A stretch of DNA of 64,000 nucleotides from DASPNM01 sp035626515 (GCA_035626515.1 DASPNM010000028.1:1-64000); one strand, 5' to 3'; shown: positions 14,297 through 23,870, counted from the stretch's first letter. Numbers and translations are program-made. The notes: generated by a model not told the origin, from the sequence alone.

Positions 14297-17065
14297 ATGC
14301 CAGAAGTAAAACTTCCAAGATTATTAGCCGCGGCCAAGGAATTCAATGTTGGCCAGGATACGCTGATCGATTTTCTGATCGGCAAGGGCTTTGCGAAGGA
14401 CGAGCTCAAGCCAACCTCGAAGCTTTCCGAGGACATGTACCGCGCTTTGCAGCAGGAATTCCAGGGCGACAAGGCGGCGAAGATGAAGAGCGACCTGGTG
14501 GACCTGCCAAAGGGCACTGCCGTGGAAGCGAAGAAGAAGAAAGAAGACGAGGAGATCACCTTCCGCAAGGAAGAGAAGCCCGCGCTGAAGCTGTTTAAGA
14601 AGGACGAGAAAGAAGAAGAAAAGCAGCGCGAGGAAAAGGCGAAGCAGGAACGTGCAGCGGATGTATTCAAGGCCGAAGCGCCTGAAATCGAAGGCCCGAA
14701 GGTGGTGAATAAGATAGACCTCGAAGCGATCGATTCCTCCACGAGGCCGAAAAAAGGAAAAGCCAAGAAAGAGGAAGGCGAACCAGAGGCCGCCCCGGCA
14801 GCGGAGGAAAAACCTGCAAAAAAAGGACGCAAGAAAAAAGAAGAAGAGGCGGTTGCCGAGGCGCCGGAAGCTCCACCGGCGGAAGAGCAGCCGCCCGTAA
14901 TCGAGAATATCGAAGTGGAAAAGCTGACCGGTCCAAAGATCCTCGGGAAGATCGACCTACCCACGGACAGCGATACACGCCCCAAGAAAGAAGAAAAACG
15001 CAAGCGCAAGCGCATCCCGATTGAGAAAAAGGATGTGAAGCGCGAGATCTTCATCAATAAAGATCCTGACAAGAAGTCCCCCGCTTTTGGACGTACCGGC
15101 GGACGCGGGCCCGGCCGCAGGGACCGGACGCGCCGAGAGGATAAGCTCATCGACGAAAAGGAGATACAGGAAAAAATTCGTGAAACGCAGGCCAAGCTGG
15201 CAGGCGCCGGCGGCCGTGGAAAAAGCCTGAAGGCGAAGCTGCGTCGCGAAAAGCGGCAGGAGCTTGCCGACGCGCAGGGAGAAACGGTTGACGACAACAA
15301 GCTGCAGGTAACCGAGTTCATCAGCGTGAGCGAGCTCGCCAACCTGATGGACGTAAGCTTTGCCGAGGTGATCAGCAAGTGCATGAGCCTGGGCATCATG
15401 GTTTCGATCAACCAGCGTCTCGATGCCGAGGTGATCGAGCTGGTGGCGAGCGAATTCGGGTACGACGTAGAGTTCATCGACATGGAGAAGCAGATGGAGA
15501 TGGAGGAAGTGGACGAAGAAGATTCGGAAGAGGAGCTCCAATCGCGTTCCCCTATCGTGACAATCATGGGACACGTGGACCACGGTAAAACGTCACTGCT
15601 CGACTACATCCGTCGCGCGAACGTGGTGGCAGGCGAGGCAGGCGGGATCACGCAGCACATCGGGGCCTACCAGGTAGAGCTACCGAATGGAAAAGAAATT
15701 ACTTTCCTCGATACTCCCGGTCACGAAGCCTTTACGGCAATGCGTGCACGCGGTGCGAAGGTGACGGATATAGCGGTGATCGTGATCGCAGCCGACGACG
15801 CGGTGATGCCGCAAACCCGCGAGGCGATCAGCCACGCGCAGGCCGCAGGCGTGCCTATGATTTTTGCCGTAAATAAGATCGACAAGGACGGCGCGAACGC
15901 GCAAAAGATCTATGAGCAGCTGTCGCAAATGAATTTGCTGGTGGAAGAATGGGGAGGAAAATACCAGAGCCAGGAAATCTCGGCGAAAAAAGGTCTCAAT
16001 GTTGACAAGCTGCTGGATAAAATATTGCTCGAGGCTGAGCTCCTTGACCTGAAGGCAAATCCCGATCGCGAGGCGAGCGGGACCATCATCGAAGCTTCAC
16101 TCGACAAGGGCCGGGGTTATGTCGCCACCGTGCTGGTTCAGAACGGAACGCTGCGCGCGGGTGACCTGGTGGTGAGCGGTCAGCATTTCGGACGGGTGAA
16201 GGCGATGTTCGACGAACGAAACAAGCGGATCGAAAACGCCGGACCCGCGGCACCTGCTGTTATTCTTGGATTGAATGGCGCCCCGCAGGCGGGCGAGAAA
16301 TTCAAGGTCTACGAAGACGAAGCCGAGGCGAAAGAGATAGCATTCCGTAGAGCGCAGATCCTGCGGGAGCAGGGAATGCGGGCGAAGAAGCACATCACGC
16401 TCGACGAGATCGGTCGCCGCCTCGCACTGGGCAGCTTCAAGGAGCTGAAGGTGATCATCAAGGGCGACGTGGACGGATCCGTTGAGGCGCTGAGCGATTC
16501 GCTGCAAAAACTGTCGACGCCGGAGATACTGGTCAGCGTGATCCACAAAGGCGTGGGGCAGATCAACGAGAGCGACATTGTGCTGGCCGAAGCCTCGGAT
16601 GCGATCGTGATCGGGTTCAACGTGCGCCCGTCGCTGCAGGCATCCAGGCTCGCGGAAAATGCGGGAATCGAGATCAAACTCTATTCGATCATCTACAACG
16701 CTATTGAAGAGGTGAAGAGCGCGATGGAAGGAATGCTCGAGCCCAAGGTGCAGGAAAAGATCGTGGCCAACGTCGAGATCCGCGAGATCTTCCGCTTCGA
16801 CAAGGCGACCGTAGCTGGTTGTTATGTGCGGGACGGAAAGATCAAGCGGGATTCAAAGATCCGATTGATCCGCGACGGCATCGTCATCTACCCGACCGGG
16901 GAAGGCGCATCGGCAGAGCTGGGCTCACTGAAACGCTTCAAGGACGACGTGAAGGAAGTGTCGGCGGGCATGGAATGTGGGCTTACGATCAAGAACTACA
17001 GCGACGTCAAGGTGGGCGACGTGGTAGAGGGCTACGAGCAGGAGGAAGTGAAGCGAACGCTCTGA
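14297..17065 (+). CDS. infB: Translation initiation factor IF-2
   Basis: The 922-residue protein starts with an IF2_N-like module (LPRLLAAAKEFNVGQDTLIDFLIGKGF) and a long charged linker rich in KKKEEE and proline/alanine (about 70-330). A second IF2_N module follows near residues 340-395 (TEFISVSELANLMDVSFAEVI). The G domain begins with G1 GHVDHGKT at 425-432, then DTPGHEAF and NKID. Domains II, III and IV complete the protein. IF-2 delivers fMet-tRNA to the 30S subunit. The acidic/basic linker of variable length is normal for this phylum. Confidence 0.98.
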   Translation: MPEVKLPRLLAAAKEFNVGQDTLIDFLIGKGFAKDELKPTSKLSEDMYRALQQEFQGDKAAKMKSDLVDLPKGTAVEAKKKKEDEEITFRKEEKPALKLFKKDEKEEEKQREEKAKQERAADVFKAEAPEIEGPKVVNKIDLEAIDSSTRPKKGKAKKEEGEPEAAPAAEEKPAKKGRKKKEEEAVAEAPEAPPAEEQPPVIENIEVEKLTGPKILGKIDLPTDSDTRPKKEEKRKRKRIPIEKKDVKREIFINKDPDKKSPAFGRTGGRGPGRRDRTRREDKLIDEKEIQEKIRETQAKLAGAGGRGKSLKAKLRREKRQELADAQGETVDDNKLQVTEFISVSELANLMDVSFAEVISKCMSLGIMVSINQRLDAEVIELVASEFGYDVEFIDMEKQMEMEEVDEEDSEEELQSRSPIVTIMGHVDHGKTSLLDYIRRANVVAGEAGGITQHIGAYQVELPNGKEITFLDTPGHEAFTAMRARGAKVTDIAVIVIAADDAVMPQTREAISHAQAAGVPMIFAVNKIDKDGANAQKIYEQLSQMNLLVEEWGGKYQSQEISAKKGLNVDKLLDKILLEAELLDLKANPDREASGTIIEASLDKGRGYVATVLVQNGTLRAGDLVVSGQHFGRVKAMFDERNKRIENAGPAAPAVILGLNGAPQAGEKFKVYEDEAEAKEIAFRRAQILREQGMRAKKHITLDEIGRRLALGSFKELKVIIKGDVDGSVEALSDSLQKLSTPEILVSVIHKGVGQINESDIVLAEASDAIVIGFNVRPSLQASRLAENAGIEIKLYSIIYNAIEEVKSAMEGMLEPKVQEKIVANVEIREIFRFDKATVAGCYVRDGKIKRDSKIRLIRDGIVIYPTGEGASAELGSLKRFKDDVKEVSAGMECGLTIKNYSDVKVGDVVEGYEQEEVKRTL

Positions 17066-17124
17066 GACCGCTCAAACTTTTGTTAAATAGGCTGCCTTGC
17101 ACCGGTTGCCGGAATTCGGAAATC

Positions 17125-17132
17125 TATTTTTG
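17125..17132 (+). promoter_or_regulatory. -7 box of the SurA-like gene
   Basis: TATTTTTG, a perfect TAnnTTTG match ending 5 nt before the ATG at 17138. The expected transcription start falls at or within a few bases of the start codon. Confidence 0.6.
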
Positions 17133-17137
17133 AGGTA

Positions 17138-18517
17138 ATGATGGCCAAAAGGATACTTATCGGATTTTTCGCGATCACCGGCTTCTGCCTTGCGGCCTCG
17201 GCCCAGCAGGGTCAGCCCCTGAAGGTGGTGGCCGACAAAATCGCTGCTATTGTGGGCGACCGGATCATTTTGGAATCGGATATCCGGAATTCCATAGCCG
17301 ACATCGCGCGGCAGGGGGGCACGGTGCCGGAAGATGCGGAGTGCCTGCTGGTGGAGCAGGCGCTGGTCTCGAAGATCCTGATGCTGCAGGCGGAGAAAGA
17401 TTCGCTGCCTCTCACGGAAGAAGAAGTAGAGGCCGAGCTGGACCAGCGGATCCGCTACTACATCAATCAGCTGGGCAGCCAGGAAGCGCTTGAAGACATG
17501 GCGGGAAAAACGATTTACCAGATCAAGGACGATGCGAGGGAATCAGTCCGCGAGCGGAAGCTGGCAGAGGCCATGCAGCGGAAGATCGTCGAGACGGTGC
17601 GCATCACCCCAAATGAAGTCCGGGCATTTTTTGAACGCATTCCGAAGGACAGCCTGCCGTTTTATGAATCGGAGCTGGAGATCGGCCAGATCGTGATATT
17701 TCCCAAAGCCTCGCGTGACCTGGAGCAATACATCATTAGCGAGCTGAACAACTACAAAAAACAGATTGAATCGAAACTGACCACGTTCGACGCCATGGCG
17801 AAGCGCTATTCCGAGGACCCGGGCAGCAAAGACCGTGGCGGGCAATACCAGATCAACAGGAACGACAAGACATTTGACCCGGTATTTATGGCGACGGCTT
17901 TCCGGCTGAAAGAAGGCGAGATCTCCAGCCCCGTCAAGTCAAAGTTTGGTTACCACATCATCCAGCTGGTGCAGCGCACCGGTGATGATGCGGTTGTGAA
18001 ACATATTCTCAGAATTCCTCCCGTAACAGACGACGAAATCCGGGCAGCTTCGGCGAAGCTGGACTCGGTGCGCGCGAAGATCATTGCGGGTACGATGAGC
18101 TTCAACGAAGCGGCGATGAAATACAGCGACGACGATGTAGTGAAATACTCCGGCCCTTTTTTGACGGCGCGCGATGGTTCCACCTACGTTACCATCGATC
18201 AGCTTGACAAGGACATGGTGGCGGTGATCAGCAACCTGACGGTAGGACAGTATTCGCAGCCCGTCGCATTCCAAAGCGAGCAGGGAAAGAAAGGAGTGCG
18301 TGTAGTTTACCTGAAAAGCCGCTCTGAGCCGCACCGGATGAACCTGCACGATGATTACAGCAGGATCGCGCAGTTTGCCCTGGAAGAAAAAAAGGCAAAG
18401 GCCGTGGAAAAATGGCTGCAGGCCAAAATCCCGACATATTACATTATGATCGATCCCGCCATCGCGGCGAGCTGTCCCCAGGTCCAGAAATTTTCTACCG
18501 AGAAGCGTTCGTTTTAA
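17138..18517 (+). CDS. SurA-like periplasmic peptidylprolyl isomerase
   Basis: The 459-residue protein has a signal peptide of about 22 residues and an N-terminal SurA-type chaperone region (about 28-165, with AAIVGDRIILESDIRNSI). Two parvulin/rotamase domains follow (about 170-285 with YSEDPGSKDRGGQY and FGYHIIQLVQRTGDD; about 285-395), then a C-terminal helix that closes the chaperone domain. SurA guides unfolded beta-barrels across the periplasm to the BAM complex. Only the first rotamase repeat keeps the usual GG-containing loop and FGYHII strand; the second is degenerate and may be structural. The gene has its own promoter 73 nt after infB. Confidence 0.9.
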   Translation: MMAKRILIGFFAITGFCLAASAQQGQPLKVVADKIAAIVGDRIILESDIRNSIADIARQGGTVPEDAECLLVEQALVSKILMLQAEKDSLPLTEEEVEAELDQRIRYYINQLGSQEALEDMAGKTIYQIKDDARESVRERKLAEAMQRKIVETVRITPNEVRAFFERIPKDSLPFYESELEIGQIVIFPKASRDLEQYIISELNNYKKQIESKLTTFDAMAKRYSEDPGSKDRGGQYQINRNDKTFDPVFMATAFRLKEGEISSPVKSKFGYHIIQLVQRTGDDAVVKHILRIPPVTDDEIRAASAKLDSVRAKIIAGTMSFNEAAMKYSDDDVVKYSGPFLTARDGSTYVTIDQLDKDMVAVISNLTVGQYSQPVAFQSEQGKKGVRVVYLKSRSEPHRMNLHDDYSRIAQFALEEKKAKAVEKWLQAKIPTYYIMIDPAIAASCPQVQKFSTEKRSF

Positions 18518-18543
18518 GTCCGTGGTGTTTCTTGGCTTCGCCC

Positions 18544-18551
18544 TAACTTTG
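18544..18551 (+). promoter_or_regulatory. -7 box of purF
   Basis: TAACTTTG, a perfect TAnnTTTG match, 10 nt before the ATG at 18562. Confidence 0.55.
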
Positions 18552-18561
18552 CGTCCTCGCC

Positions 18562-20409
18562 ATGAGTGATGCTATAAAACATGAATGTGGCTTAGCATTC
18601 ATCCGGCTTAGAAAACCCTTCTCTTATTACCAGCAACAATACGGAACGGTGCTGTGGGGCCTCAACAAGCTCTACCTGCTCATGGAGAAGCAGCACAACC
18701 GCGGGCAGGACGGGGCGGGCATCACGGCAGTAAAAATTGATGTAGAGCCCGGCTATCCTTTCATGCACCGGCTGCGAAGCAATTCTCCGCAACCCATCGC
18801 CGACATTTTCCGCCAGATCGGTGCCGAGGTGGAGGAGCTCGAAAAGTTCAACAGCGAGATCCGCAAGCATCCCGGGCTGATGAAGGGGCACATTTCCTGC
18901 CTCGGGGAATTGTTGCTGGGACATCTGCGCTACGGGACCCAGGGAAAGAACAACGTAGAGTTTTGCCACCCCTTCGTAAAGCGACACACGATCCCCTCGC
19001 GCAACCTGGCGCTGGCAGGGAATTTCAACCTGGTCAATACGGAAGAGCTGTTTTCGCTGGTAAATATCGATCCGGGCGAGTTCCAGCGGCAGAGTGACCT
19101 CTCGGCGATGATGGAAGTCATCTATCATTTCCTGGTCCGTGCGGACGAATCTTCTCCCCACCGCCTCGACATCAAATCGGTTTTAAAGAAAGCGCTTTCT
19201 CTTTTTGACGGCGGCTTTCATGTGGGTGGACTGACGGGCAACGGTATCGGTTTCGTGTTTCGCGATTCGAACGGCATCCGCCCTTCCTATTATTATGTCA
19301 GCGACGAGGTGATCGTAGCTGCTTCCGAGCGGGCCGCGATTCGCACGGCATTTAACCTTGGCGACGACGAGGTTAAGGAATTGCCACCGGGATCGGCGCT
19401 GGTCGTGGACGAAAAAGGGGAATACGAGCTGGCCACGCTGGTGCCTCCCGGCGAGCGGAAAGCCTGCAGCTTCGAGCGGATTTATTTTTCCCGTGGTTCC
19501 GATGAAGAAATTTACCGCGAACGCATCGCACTCGGTTATCACCTCAGCGAGCAGGTGCTCGAGGCGATTGATCATGACCTGAAGAACACGATATTCTCTT
19601 TCATTCCGAATACTGCAGAGACGGCATTTTATGGCCTTCTGAAGGGATTGGAAGACTACCTGAACCGCGTTAAGGTGGACCGGATCCTGAGCTGGGGAAA
19701 GGACTTCGATGCCGAGAAGCTGAGCGAGATGGTCAACCGCCGCATTCGCATCGAGAAGATCGCCATTAAAGACGTGAAGATGCGCACCTTTATCACTGAG
19801 GATGTGAGCCGCAATGAAATGGTGCAGCACGTATACGACATCACGTATGGCACCGTACGGGAAGGAAAGGATACGCTTGTGGTTATCGACGATTCTATCG
19901 TGCGCGGAACCACACTGCGGGAAAGCATCATCCGCATGCTCGCGAGATTGAAGCCCCGCCGTATTATCATCGTTTCTTCGTCGCCCCAGATCCGTTATCC
20001 GGATTGTTACGGCATCGACATGAGCAAGATGGGGGATTTCATCGCTTTCAACGCGGCGGTGCAGCTCATGAAGGAACGTGGCAAAGAGGAATGCCTGAAG
20101 GAATTGCTGGAAAAATGCCGCGACCTGCAGCGGAACAACAAGCTGCATATGGAAAACGTGGTGAAGCAGCTTTACAAGTCTTTTACAACCGAGGAGATCT
20201 CTAAAAAAATTGCGGAACTGGTCACACCTGCGGGCTGCGACATTCCCGTGGAGGTGATCTTCCAGGGGATCGAAACGCTGCATAAGTCCTGCCCGAACAA
20301 CCTGGGCGACTGGTATTTCACCGGCAATTACCCGACACCGGGCGGGAACCGCGTGGTAAACCGGGCGTTTATGAATTATATGGAAGGGAGAAATGTCAGA
20401 GGGTATTAG
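18562..20409 (+). CDS. purF: Amidophosphoribosyltransferase, long Bacteroidota form
   Basis: The 615-residue protein joins a class II glutamine amidotransferase domain to a phosphoribosyltransferase domain. Cys9 in KHECGLAF should become the N-terminal nucleophile after removal of an 8-residue propeptide, and NRGQDGAGI is the conserved glutaminase motif. The PRPP-binding loop is VVIDDSIVRGTTL at about 440-452. The enzyme makes 5-phosphoribosylamine from PRPP and glutamine, the first step of purine synthesis. It is over 100 residues longer than typical PurF (about 470-510), with inserts in the N-terminal half. Such long versions are a known Bacteroidota type, and a shorter canonical copy may exist elsewhere. 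Confidence 0.88.
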   Translation: MSDAIKHECGLAFIRLRKPFSYYQQQYGTVLWGLNKLYLLMEKQHNRGQDGAGITAVKIDVEPGYPFMHRLRSNSPQPIADIFRQIGAEVEELEKFNSEIRKHPGLMKGHISCLGELLLGHLRYGTQGKNNVEFCHPFVKRHTIPSRNLALAGNFNLVNTEELFSLVNIDPGEFQRQSDLSAMMEVIYHFLVRADESSPHRLDIKSVLKKALSLFDGGFHVGGLTGNGIGFVFRDSNGIRPSYYYVSDEVIVAASERAAIRTAFNLGDDEVKELPPGSALVVDEKGEYELATLVPPGERKACSFERIYFSRGSDEEIYRERIALGYHLSEQVLEAIDHDLKNTIFSFIPNTAETAFYGLLKGLEDYLNRVKVDRILSWGKDFDAEKLSEMVNRRIRIEKIAIKDVKMRTFITEDVSRNEMVQHVYDITYGTVREGKDTLVVIDDSIVRGTTLRESIIRMLARLKPRRIIIVSSSPQIRYPDCYGIDMSKMGDFIAFNAAVQLMKERGKEECLKELLEKCRDLQRNNKLHMENVVKQLYKSFTTEEISKKIAELVTPAGCDIPVEVIFQGIETLHKSCPNNLGDWYFTGNYPTPGGNRVVNRAFMNYMEGRNVRGY

Positions 20410-20450
20410 AGAGTTGGAAGTCGGGAGTTCAGAGTCGGGAGTAGTTGGTA
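20405..20450. repeat. 'GAAGTCGGGAGT' degenerate repeat
   Basis: Units such as ggaagtcgggagttcagagtcgggag fill the purF-sixA gap. They account for the 23 extra codons at the start of the longest sixA frame, which is why that start was not used. Confidence 0.6.
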
Positions 20451-20461
20451 AATTTATTCTC

Positions 20462-20956
20462 ATGAAAACGGTGATTCTGGTACGGCATGCGAAGAGCGAC
20501 TGGGGCGATCCCAGCCTGAGCGATGTGGACCGCCCGCTGAACCAGCGCGGCAAGCGGGATGCGCCGGAGATGGCGAAGCGGCTGAAGGACCGGGGGCTGA
20601 AGATCGACGCGCTCATCACCAGTCCTGCAAAGCGTGCCCGCAAGACGGCGGTCGTATTTTGCAAAGAACTCGAGATGAAGCGCGACCGGTTTATCGAGGA
20701 GCCGGATCTTTATGGAGCTTCGGAGGAAGAATTTTATGAAGTGCTGGAAAACCTGCGCGACAAATTTGACTGCGTGGCCCTGTTCTCACACAATCCCGGG
20801 CTGACTGATTTCGCCAACCAGCTGACCACGATGCGGGTTGACAATATCCCCACAACGGGCATCGTCGCTGTGCGCGCCGACTGCGGGAAATGGTCGGATT
20901 TCAAGGAAGCGAAAAAAGAATTCCTGTTCTTCGACTATCCTAAGCTTAAAGGCTGA
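20462..20956 (+). CDS. sixA: Phosphohistidine phosphatase SixA-like
   Basis: The 164-residue protein is a small single-domain histidine phosphatase. The RHG-equivalent motif is VRHAKSDW with His9. Arg60 lies in SPAKRARKTA, and the second catalytic His110 lies in FSHNPGLTDFAN. SixA-type enzymes dephosphorylate phosphohistidine on phosphotransfer proteins, although many relatives act on small phosphoesters. The start at 20462 was chosen because the longer frame upstream is repeat sequence. The stop overlaps the stop of the convergent glycosyltransferase by 11 nt. Confidence 0.88.
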   Translation: MKTVILVRHAKSDWGDPSLSDVDRPLNQRGKRDAPEMAKRLKDRGLKIDALITSPAKRARKTAVVFCKELEMKRDRFIEEPDLYGASEEEFYEVLENLRDKFDCVALFSHNPGLTDFANQLTTMRVDNIPTTGIVAVRADCGKWSDFKEAKKEFLFFDYPKLKG

Positions 20957-22097
20957 CCTTCTTAGGCGCCACCTTTTTGAGCAGGCGATCGACTGCCGCA
21001 TTCAGCTGTTCATTTGCAGGTGCGGGTGGGAAATGATACGAAAACTCCCGCGCCTGCTGCAGCGCAGTGCCAAGGTCAAAATGTTTTTGCGAAACGCAGA
21101 ACGCATATTTCTTTTCCGACAGAAATTTTCCGAGATATTCCTGTTCCGTCTGGCCTGGTGTCGGAATAAGGATGGACTTTTTTTTCATGCGCATCAGGTC
21201 CATCACAGTGCTGTATCCGCTGCGCGCGATCACCCACTCGGCGGAGCGCAGTTCCTCTTCGAGCTCAGCCGACGGAAGATGATTGTAAAAACGGATCATG
21301 TTGCTGGAGGGAATCATTGTGGCTTCGCCGGGCAGCCCGCGCACCACGGCGGCACTGCCTCCGTAATGTCCCAAACGGCGGATCAATTTTTCTTCGAGGA
21401 TGCTGCGCTGGGGTTCGGGTCCGGAAAGGATCACGAGCAAACGGTCTTTTTTTTCCGGGCCGCCGGCCGCTGAGAATCGGGAAAGCGGTCCCAGGTAATG
21501 CACCGGAGTCTTTGGAAGTACGTGTGGCTGCGACAGCGCGCCGGCGAGAGAGTATGCTCCTTTGTCGTCGGGAACCCAGCATTCAGTGAACCGGTTAATG
21601 TAGTGGTAATTTATTTTGCGCAGCAGTGGCGCGAAGGCATTTCTTGCCGGTGACCGGACCTTCAACTGATGTGTAATGAAGATGCAGGGAATGTCTTCAT
21701 GAAAAAGTCCGAAGCGGTTGTCGCTGATCACCGCGTCGATTTGGTGTCGTGATACCGCCTCCCGTAGCCATTTGCGTTCGTAGCCGACGGTTCTCAATGC
21801 GCGCGGCAGCTGCAGGGCGAGATTACCGAACAGTGAGAAGCGATTGTGACCGTACCGTACCCGATAACCTGGAAGCGAGAGATTGGTGAGCGACGGGAAT
21901 TCTTTCCGAAGCAGCTCTTCGTGTGCCCCTTCACCGGCGAGCAGCACCTCGCAATCCCGTTGAAGAAGAGCACGCACCAGAGGGATGCAGCGCGTGGCGT
22001 GACCGAGGCCCCAGTCGAGGGGCGCCACCAGGATCCGCGGCTTTCTGGCAGGGGGCTGAGAAATAAGGCCTTCGCCAAAGAAGGGATGCTGGTCCAT
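20946..22097 (-). CDS. GT28-type glycosyltransferase (MurG/UGT-like)
   Basis: The 383-residue protein has an N-terminal APLDWGLGHATRCIPLVRALL motif like the glycine-rich acceptor loop of GT28 enzymes. A C-terminal half carries the donor-site region (WVIARSGYSTVMDLMRMKKKSILIPTPGQTEQEYLGKFL), which matches Glyco_tran_28_C. The frame is open to 22199, but I start at ATG 22097 because the upstream 34 codons lack conservation features and overlap the divergent promoter region. It probably makes a cell-surface glycan or glycolipid in the cytoplasm or at the inner membrane; the substrate is unknown. Confidence 0.8.
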   Translation of the reverse strand: MDQHPFFGEGLISQPPARKPRILVAPLDWGLGHATRCIPLVRALLQRDCEVLLAGEGAHEELLRKEFPSLTNLSLPGYRVRYGHNRFSLFGNLALQLPRALRTVGYERKWLREAVSRHQIDAVISDNRFGLFHEDIPCIFITHQLKVRSPARNAFAPLLRKINYHYINRFTECWVPDDKGAYSLAGALSQPHVLPKTPVHYLGPLSRFSAAGGPEKKDRLLVILSGPEPQRSILEEKLIRRLGHYGGSAAVVRGLPGEATMIPSSNMIRFYNHLPSAELEEELRSAEWVIARSGYSTVMDLMRMKKKSILIPTPGQTEQEYLGKFLSEKKYAFCVSQKHFDLGTALQQAREFSYHFPPAPANEQLNAAVDRLLKKVAPKKVSL

Positions 22098-22182
22098 ATT
22101 ATTTTCGAGGTTTAACAGCCGCGGCACACTATTTTCTTCGTAAAATAGTTTTAATTTACACAACCTCCCTACAACCGCGACT

Positions 22183-22326
22183 ATGAATTTGAGGCACAAA
22201 GCGATACTGGTGATCCTGCTCTGCGGTATGGTTCTTGTTTCTGCATGTAACAGGAATTATTATTCAGGTACCGGCAAAGGCAGCAATTGCGGATGCCCCA
22301 GTACCAAAGGAATGACTGGTTATTAA
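22183..22326 (+). CDS. Small lipoprotein, 47 residues
   Basis: ATG at 22183 opens a 47-codon frame. A lipoprotein signal peptide ends in the lipobox LVSAC (Cys22), followed by a short mature tail NRNYYSGTGKGSNCGCPSTK ending in GMTGY. The tail has only 25 residues after the lipidated Cys, with two further cysteines in CGC. It is divergent from the glycosyltransferase and is followed 12 nt later by a 78-residue gene. A TAATTTAC near-match to the -7 box lies about 25 nt upstream. The lipobox and the compact Gly/Cys tail suggest a real gene. Confidence 0.7.
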   Translation: MNLRHKAILVILLCGMVLVSACNRNYYSGTGKGSNCGCPSTKGMTGY

Positions 22327-22337
22327 ATTCCGGTGCT

Positions 22338-22574
22338 ATGAAGCACAGCCGTAACTATCTGGTCCTCGTGAAAGGGCGGCTCAACGAACGCGCCATTGAG
22401 CAGCAGGTGGAATGCCTGAACGAACTGCTAATGCACGTGGAGACGCCGGGCGAATTCTGCCGCGCCCACGAGCTGGTGAACCGAAATCACATCACTACCC
22501 GCGCGAATCTTATCCTGCGCGAATCAGCGCGACCCGAGCTGAGATCTTTCCGGTTTCTCATCAACAAAAATTAG
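22338..22574 (+). CDS. Hypothetical protein, 78 residues
   Basis: A small, soluble, probably helical protein (MKHSRNYLVLVKGRLNERAI, then EQQVECLNELLMHVETPGEF). It shows no domain, signal or membrane segment. It lies 12 nt after the small lipoprotein gene and ends 12 nt before the stop of the convergent aminotransferase. The longer frame from 22287 overlaps the lipoprotein gene and was rejected. Confidence 0.5.
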   Translation: MKHSRNYLVLVKGRLNERAIEQQVECLNELLMHVETPGEFCRAHELVNRNHITTRANLILRESARPELRSFRFLINKN

Positions 22575-22586
22575 TCGGAGTTCCCG

Positions 22587-23855
22587 CTAGTATTGGCGCG
22601 GTGCCAGTTTTTCAAGAGCTTCCCGGAGTTGACTGATCATTTCGTCAATCTCGTCCAGTTTGCAGGTGCCCACGCTGAGGCGATACCAGGCCGAGCTCCT
22701 CGAGGCCCCGAAGGCATAGAAGGGCACGACCGCAAGCCTCGCCTCATTCAAAATGTAAGCGGTCACGGCCGGTTGACTTGAAAGCAACTTCCCGTCCCCG
22801 GTTGATTTTCCCACGAGATCGAGCTTAATGGTGAGGTAAATAGCAGCTTCCGGCGCAATCACATCAACAGGCAGTCCTGCTTCTTTCAGCGATTTGAATC
22901 CGGAGTGTATCCTGCGCAGCCGCTCTTCAAGGCCAGCTTTGAATTGCTTGAAATAGCGCCCGATGTTCTCGCGCTGGCCGAGATAATATGCCGTGGCCTT
23001 TTGTTCGGCCATCGGAGCCCACGCTCCGACATGCGTGAGGATGGCTTTCATCTTGTTGATTACGACGGCTGGACCGAGAGCCCACCCGACGCGCACGCCG
23101 GTGGCCGCAAATGCTTTGCTGATCGCGTCAATGTAAACGCAGTAATCGCGCATGGCGGGACGCAGCGACACCGGATCGTAGTGACGGATGTTGCCGTATG
23201 TAAGATGCCAGTACATCTGGTCGAACATCACGTACAGTTTTTTTTGCCCCTCCCCGCGCCGCTCGTTTTCTTCGAGTACCAGGTCACAGATTGCTTCGAG
23301 CTCCTTCTTCGGAAATGTGGTGCCTGTTGGATTTTGCGGGGAGCAAAGCGAAAGCAGTGTCGCATCCCCGATAAAAGGCCGGATATCATCGGCGGTGAGC
23401 ATGAAATTATTTTCAGCTTTCGTTTCGACGACTATGTGCTCGCCCCCTACGAAATGCGTATAATGGTTGTTGTTCCAGGATGGAACGGGATAGATCACTT
23501 TGTCGCCTTTGTCGCAAATGGCGCGAAAGACGCCGTAAATCAGGGGACGGCCGCCTGCGGCCACCAGGATCTCGTTAGTGCCGTAATCGAGCCCCTGCGT
23601 CTCTTTCATGAACGATAAAATCGCTTCCCGAAGTTCGAGGTTCCCTTCCGCAGTGGGATAATTGGTAAAATGTTTCCGGTAGGCAGTGACGATAGCCTCT
23701 TCCAGCTCTTTGGGAATGGGAAAAATTGAAGGATCAAAATCCCCGACCGTGAAATTATAAATGCGTTCCCCGTGCCGGATCTTTTCCTTGATCTCCGCAC
23801 CGAGCCGGACGATCTCCGAACCAATCAGTGTTTCCGACAGGTGCGACAATTTCAT
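22587..23855 (-). CDS. PLP-dependent class I/II aminotransferase
   Basis: The 422-residue protein is a fold-type I aminotransferase. It has NFTVGDFDPSIFP near the N-terminus, the substrate-binding SPQNPTGTTF loop, a YVMFDQMYWHL aspartate region and the PLP lysine in DAISKAFAATGVRVGW. It resembles aspartate or aromatic aminotransferases, but the substrate cannot be fixed from sequence. The frame starts at 23930, but the ATG at 23855 lies just after a consensus promoter box and begins with the typical MKLSHLSETLIGSEIVRL segment. Confidence 0.88.
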   Translation of the reverse strand: MKLSHLSETLIGSEIVRLGAEIKEKIRHGERIYNFTVGDFDPSIFPIPKELEEAIVTAYRKHFTNYPTAEGNLELREAILSFMKETQGLDYGTNEILVAAGGRPLIYGVFRAICDKGDKVIYPVPSWNNNHYTHFVGGEHIVVETKAENNFMLTADDIRPFIGDATLLSLCSPQNPTGTTFPKKELEAICDLVLEENERRGEGQKKLYVMFDQMYWHLTYGNIRHYDPVSLRPAMRDYCVYIDAISKAFAATGVRVGWALGPAVVINKMKAILTHVGAWAPMAEQKATAYYLGQRENIGRYFKQFKAGLEERLRRIHSGFKSLKEAGLPVDVIAPEAAIYLTIKLDLVGKSTGDGKLLSSQPAVTAYILNEARLAVVPFYAFGASRSSAWYRLSVGTCKLDEIDEMISQLREALEKLAPRQY

Positions 23856-23870
23856 GGCAAGCGTTTGCGG

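Noticed and set aside
14284..15567. 427-residue serine-rich minus-strand frame
   Set aside because: It is the antisense of the lysine/glutamate-rich linker of IF-2, and its low-complexity Ser/Phe composition is an artefact of that.
19183..20664. 493-residue minus-strand frame over purF and sixA
   Set aside because: It is a shadow of purF created by GC-rich codon structure; purF has its full catalytic motifs on the plus strand.
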